From: Chitinophagaceae bacterium
GTDB taxonomy: Bacteria > Bacteroidota > Bacteroidia > Chitinophagales > Chitinophagaceae
NCBI GenBank assembly: GCA_947463105.1
Contig: CANHSD010000010.1
Span: forward strand, 1-24,538
Length of the DNA stretch: 24,538 nt
Direction: 5' to 3'
Shown here: positions 24,350 to 24,538 of the stretch, one piece after another
Layout of the letters: each line of letters starts with the position of its first letter
How positions within the stretch are numbered: the stretch's first letter is position 1
The notes under the pieces: model-generated
Databases searched by the model: none
What the model was told of the DNA's origin: nothing
What the model saw: only the letters and a program-made list of their open reading frames with translations
Made by a program: the position numbers and the translations under genes

Positions 24350-24538
24350 TTAAGGTTTCCAATTAAAATAATTGACATTGTTGTTATAACAGATGTCCTG
24401 TACCATCTTTCCCAGCCATTCGATGTCGTTGGGCAATTCGCCTTCTTCCACTTCAGTGCCAATCAGATCACACAGTATTCTTCTGAAATACTCATGTCTT
24501 GGGAAAGATAAGAAACTTCTTGAATCTGTGAGCATTCC
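24350..24538 (-). CDS. uxaC: Uronate isomerase, C-terminal part
   Basis: Only the last ~62 residues are inside the window; the frame is open to the right edge. The segment GMLTDSRSFLSFPRHEYFRR with the following LCDLIG and the end DICYNNNVNYF is the conserved C-terminus of glucuronate/galacturonate isomerase. The enzyme converts D-glucuronate to D-fructuronate and D-galacturonate to D-tagaturonate in the cytoplasm, the first step of hexuronate use. The ATG at 24533-24535 is an internal methionine, not the start. The TAA stop is at 24350-24352. Confidence 0.95.
   Translation of the reverse strand, partial: GMLTDSRSFLSFPRHEYFRRILCDLIGTEVEEGELPNDIEWLGKMVQDICYNNNVNYFNWKP

Overview
The window looks like chromosomal core sequence from a Bacteroidota bacterium, probably of the Chitinophagales/Chitinophagaceae type. 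The evidence is a secreted protein with a type IX secretion (T9SS) sorting tail, a 929-residue TonB-receptor-like outer-membrane barrel with a carboxypeptidase-regulatory-like N-terminus, a 1108-residue SecA of the long Bacteroidota form, a eukaryote-like NADP isocitrate dehydrogenase, weak Shine-Dalgarno sequences, and several promoter boxes matching the Bacteroidota -7 consensus TAnnTTTG. The genus is inference. I saw no tRNA, rRNA, CRISPR array, integrase or transposase.

Layout. 1-337: 3' end of icd (+). 410-6146: three minus-strand genes (outer-membrane barrel, T9SS-sorted lamin-tail-like protein, YdjM-like membrane hydrolase), with a strong hairpin terminator after the barrel gene. 6314-11287 (+): secA, a small exported SPOR-like protein and an M20 amidohydrolase, tightly spaced. 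11352-15202 (+): maeB overlapping mlaE by 4 nt, then mlaF. 15314-16649 (+): sucD and a small conserved-looking membrane protein. 16718-18538 (+): aspS. 18747-24538 (-): a sugar-acid/glycoside cluster read from the right edge as uxaC (partial), hexuronate-type MFS transporter, Tat-exported Gfo/Idh/MocA oxidoreductase, exported HEAT plus double-DUF1080 protein, and an exported protein with two lipocalin-like repeats. Gaps are short (none exceeds about 210 bases).

How the genes fit together. icd, maeB and sucD are central carbon metabolism (TCA cycle and malate-to-pyruvate with NADPH). secA and aspS are essential housekeeping genes. mlaEF are the membrane and ATPase parts of a phospholipid (MCE-type) transporter whose substrate-binding MlaD is not nearby. 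The right-hand cluster is a coherent catabolic unit. The transporter and uronate isomerase handle hexuronates in the cytoplasm. The two exported families (Gfo/Idh and DUF1080, annotated as 3-keto-disaccharide hydrolase) suggest a periplasmic oxidise-then-cleave step that could release the sugar acid.

The most unusual non-coding signal is a dispersed intergenic repeat family at 340-411, 11281-11327 and 18539-18723. It is built from GGTTGAAG-type arms around a tiny hairpin with a C(GAA)G triloop. It lies at the 3' end of three unrelated plus-strand genes, once supplying the stop codon itself. Two copies differ by a symmetric one-base stem extension, which points to structure conservation.
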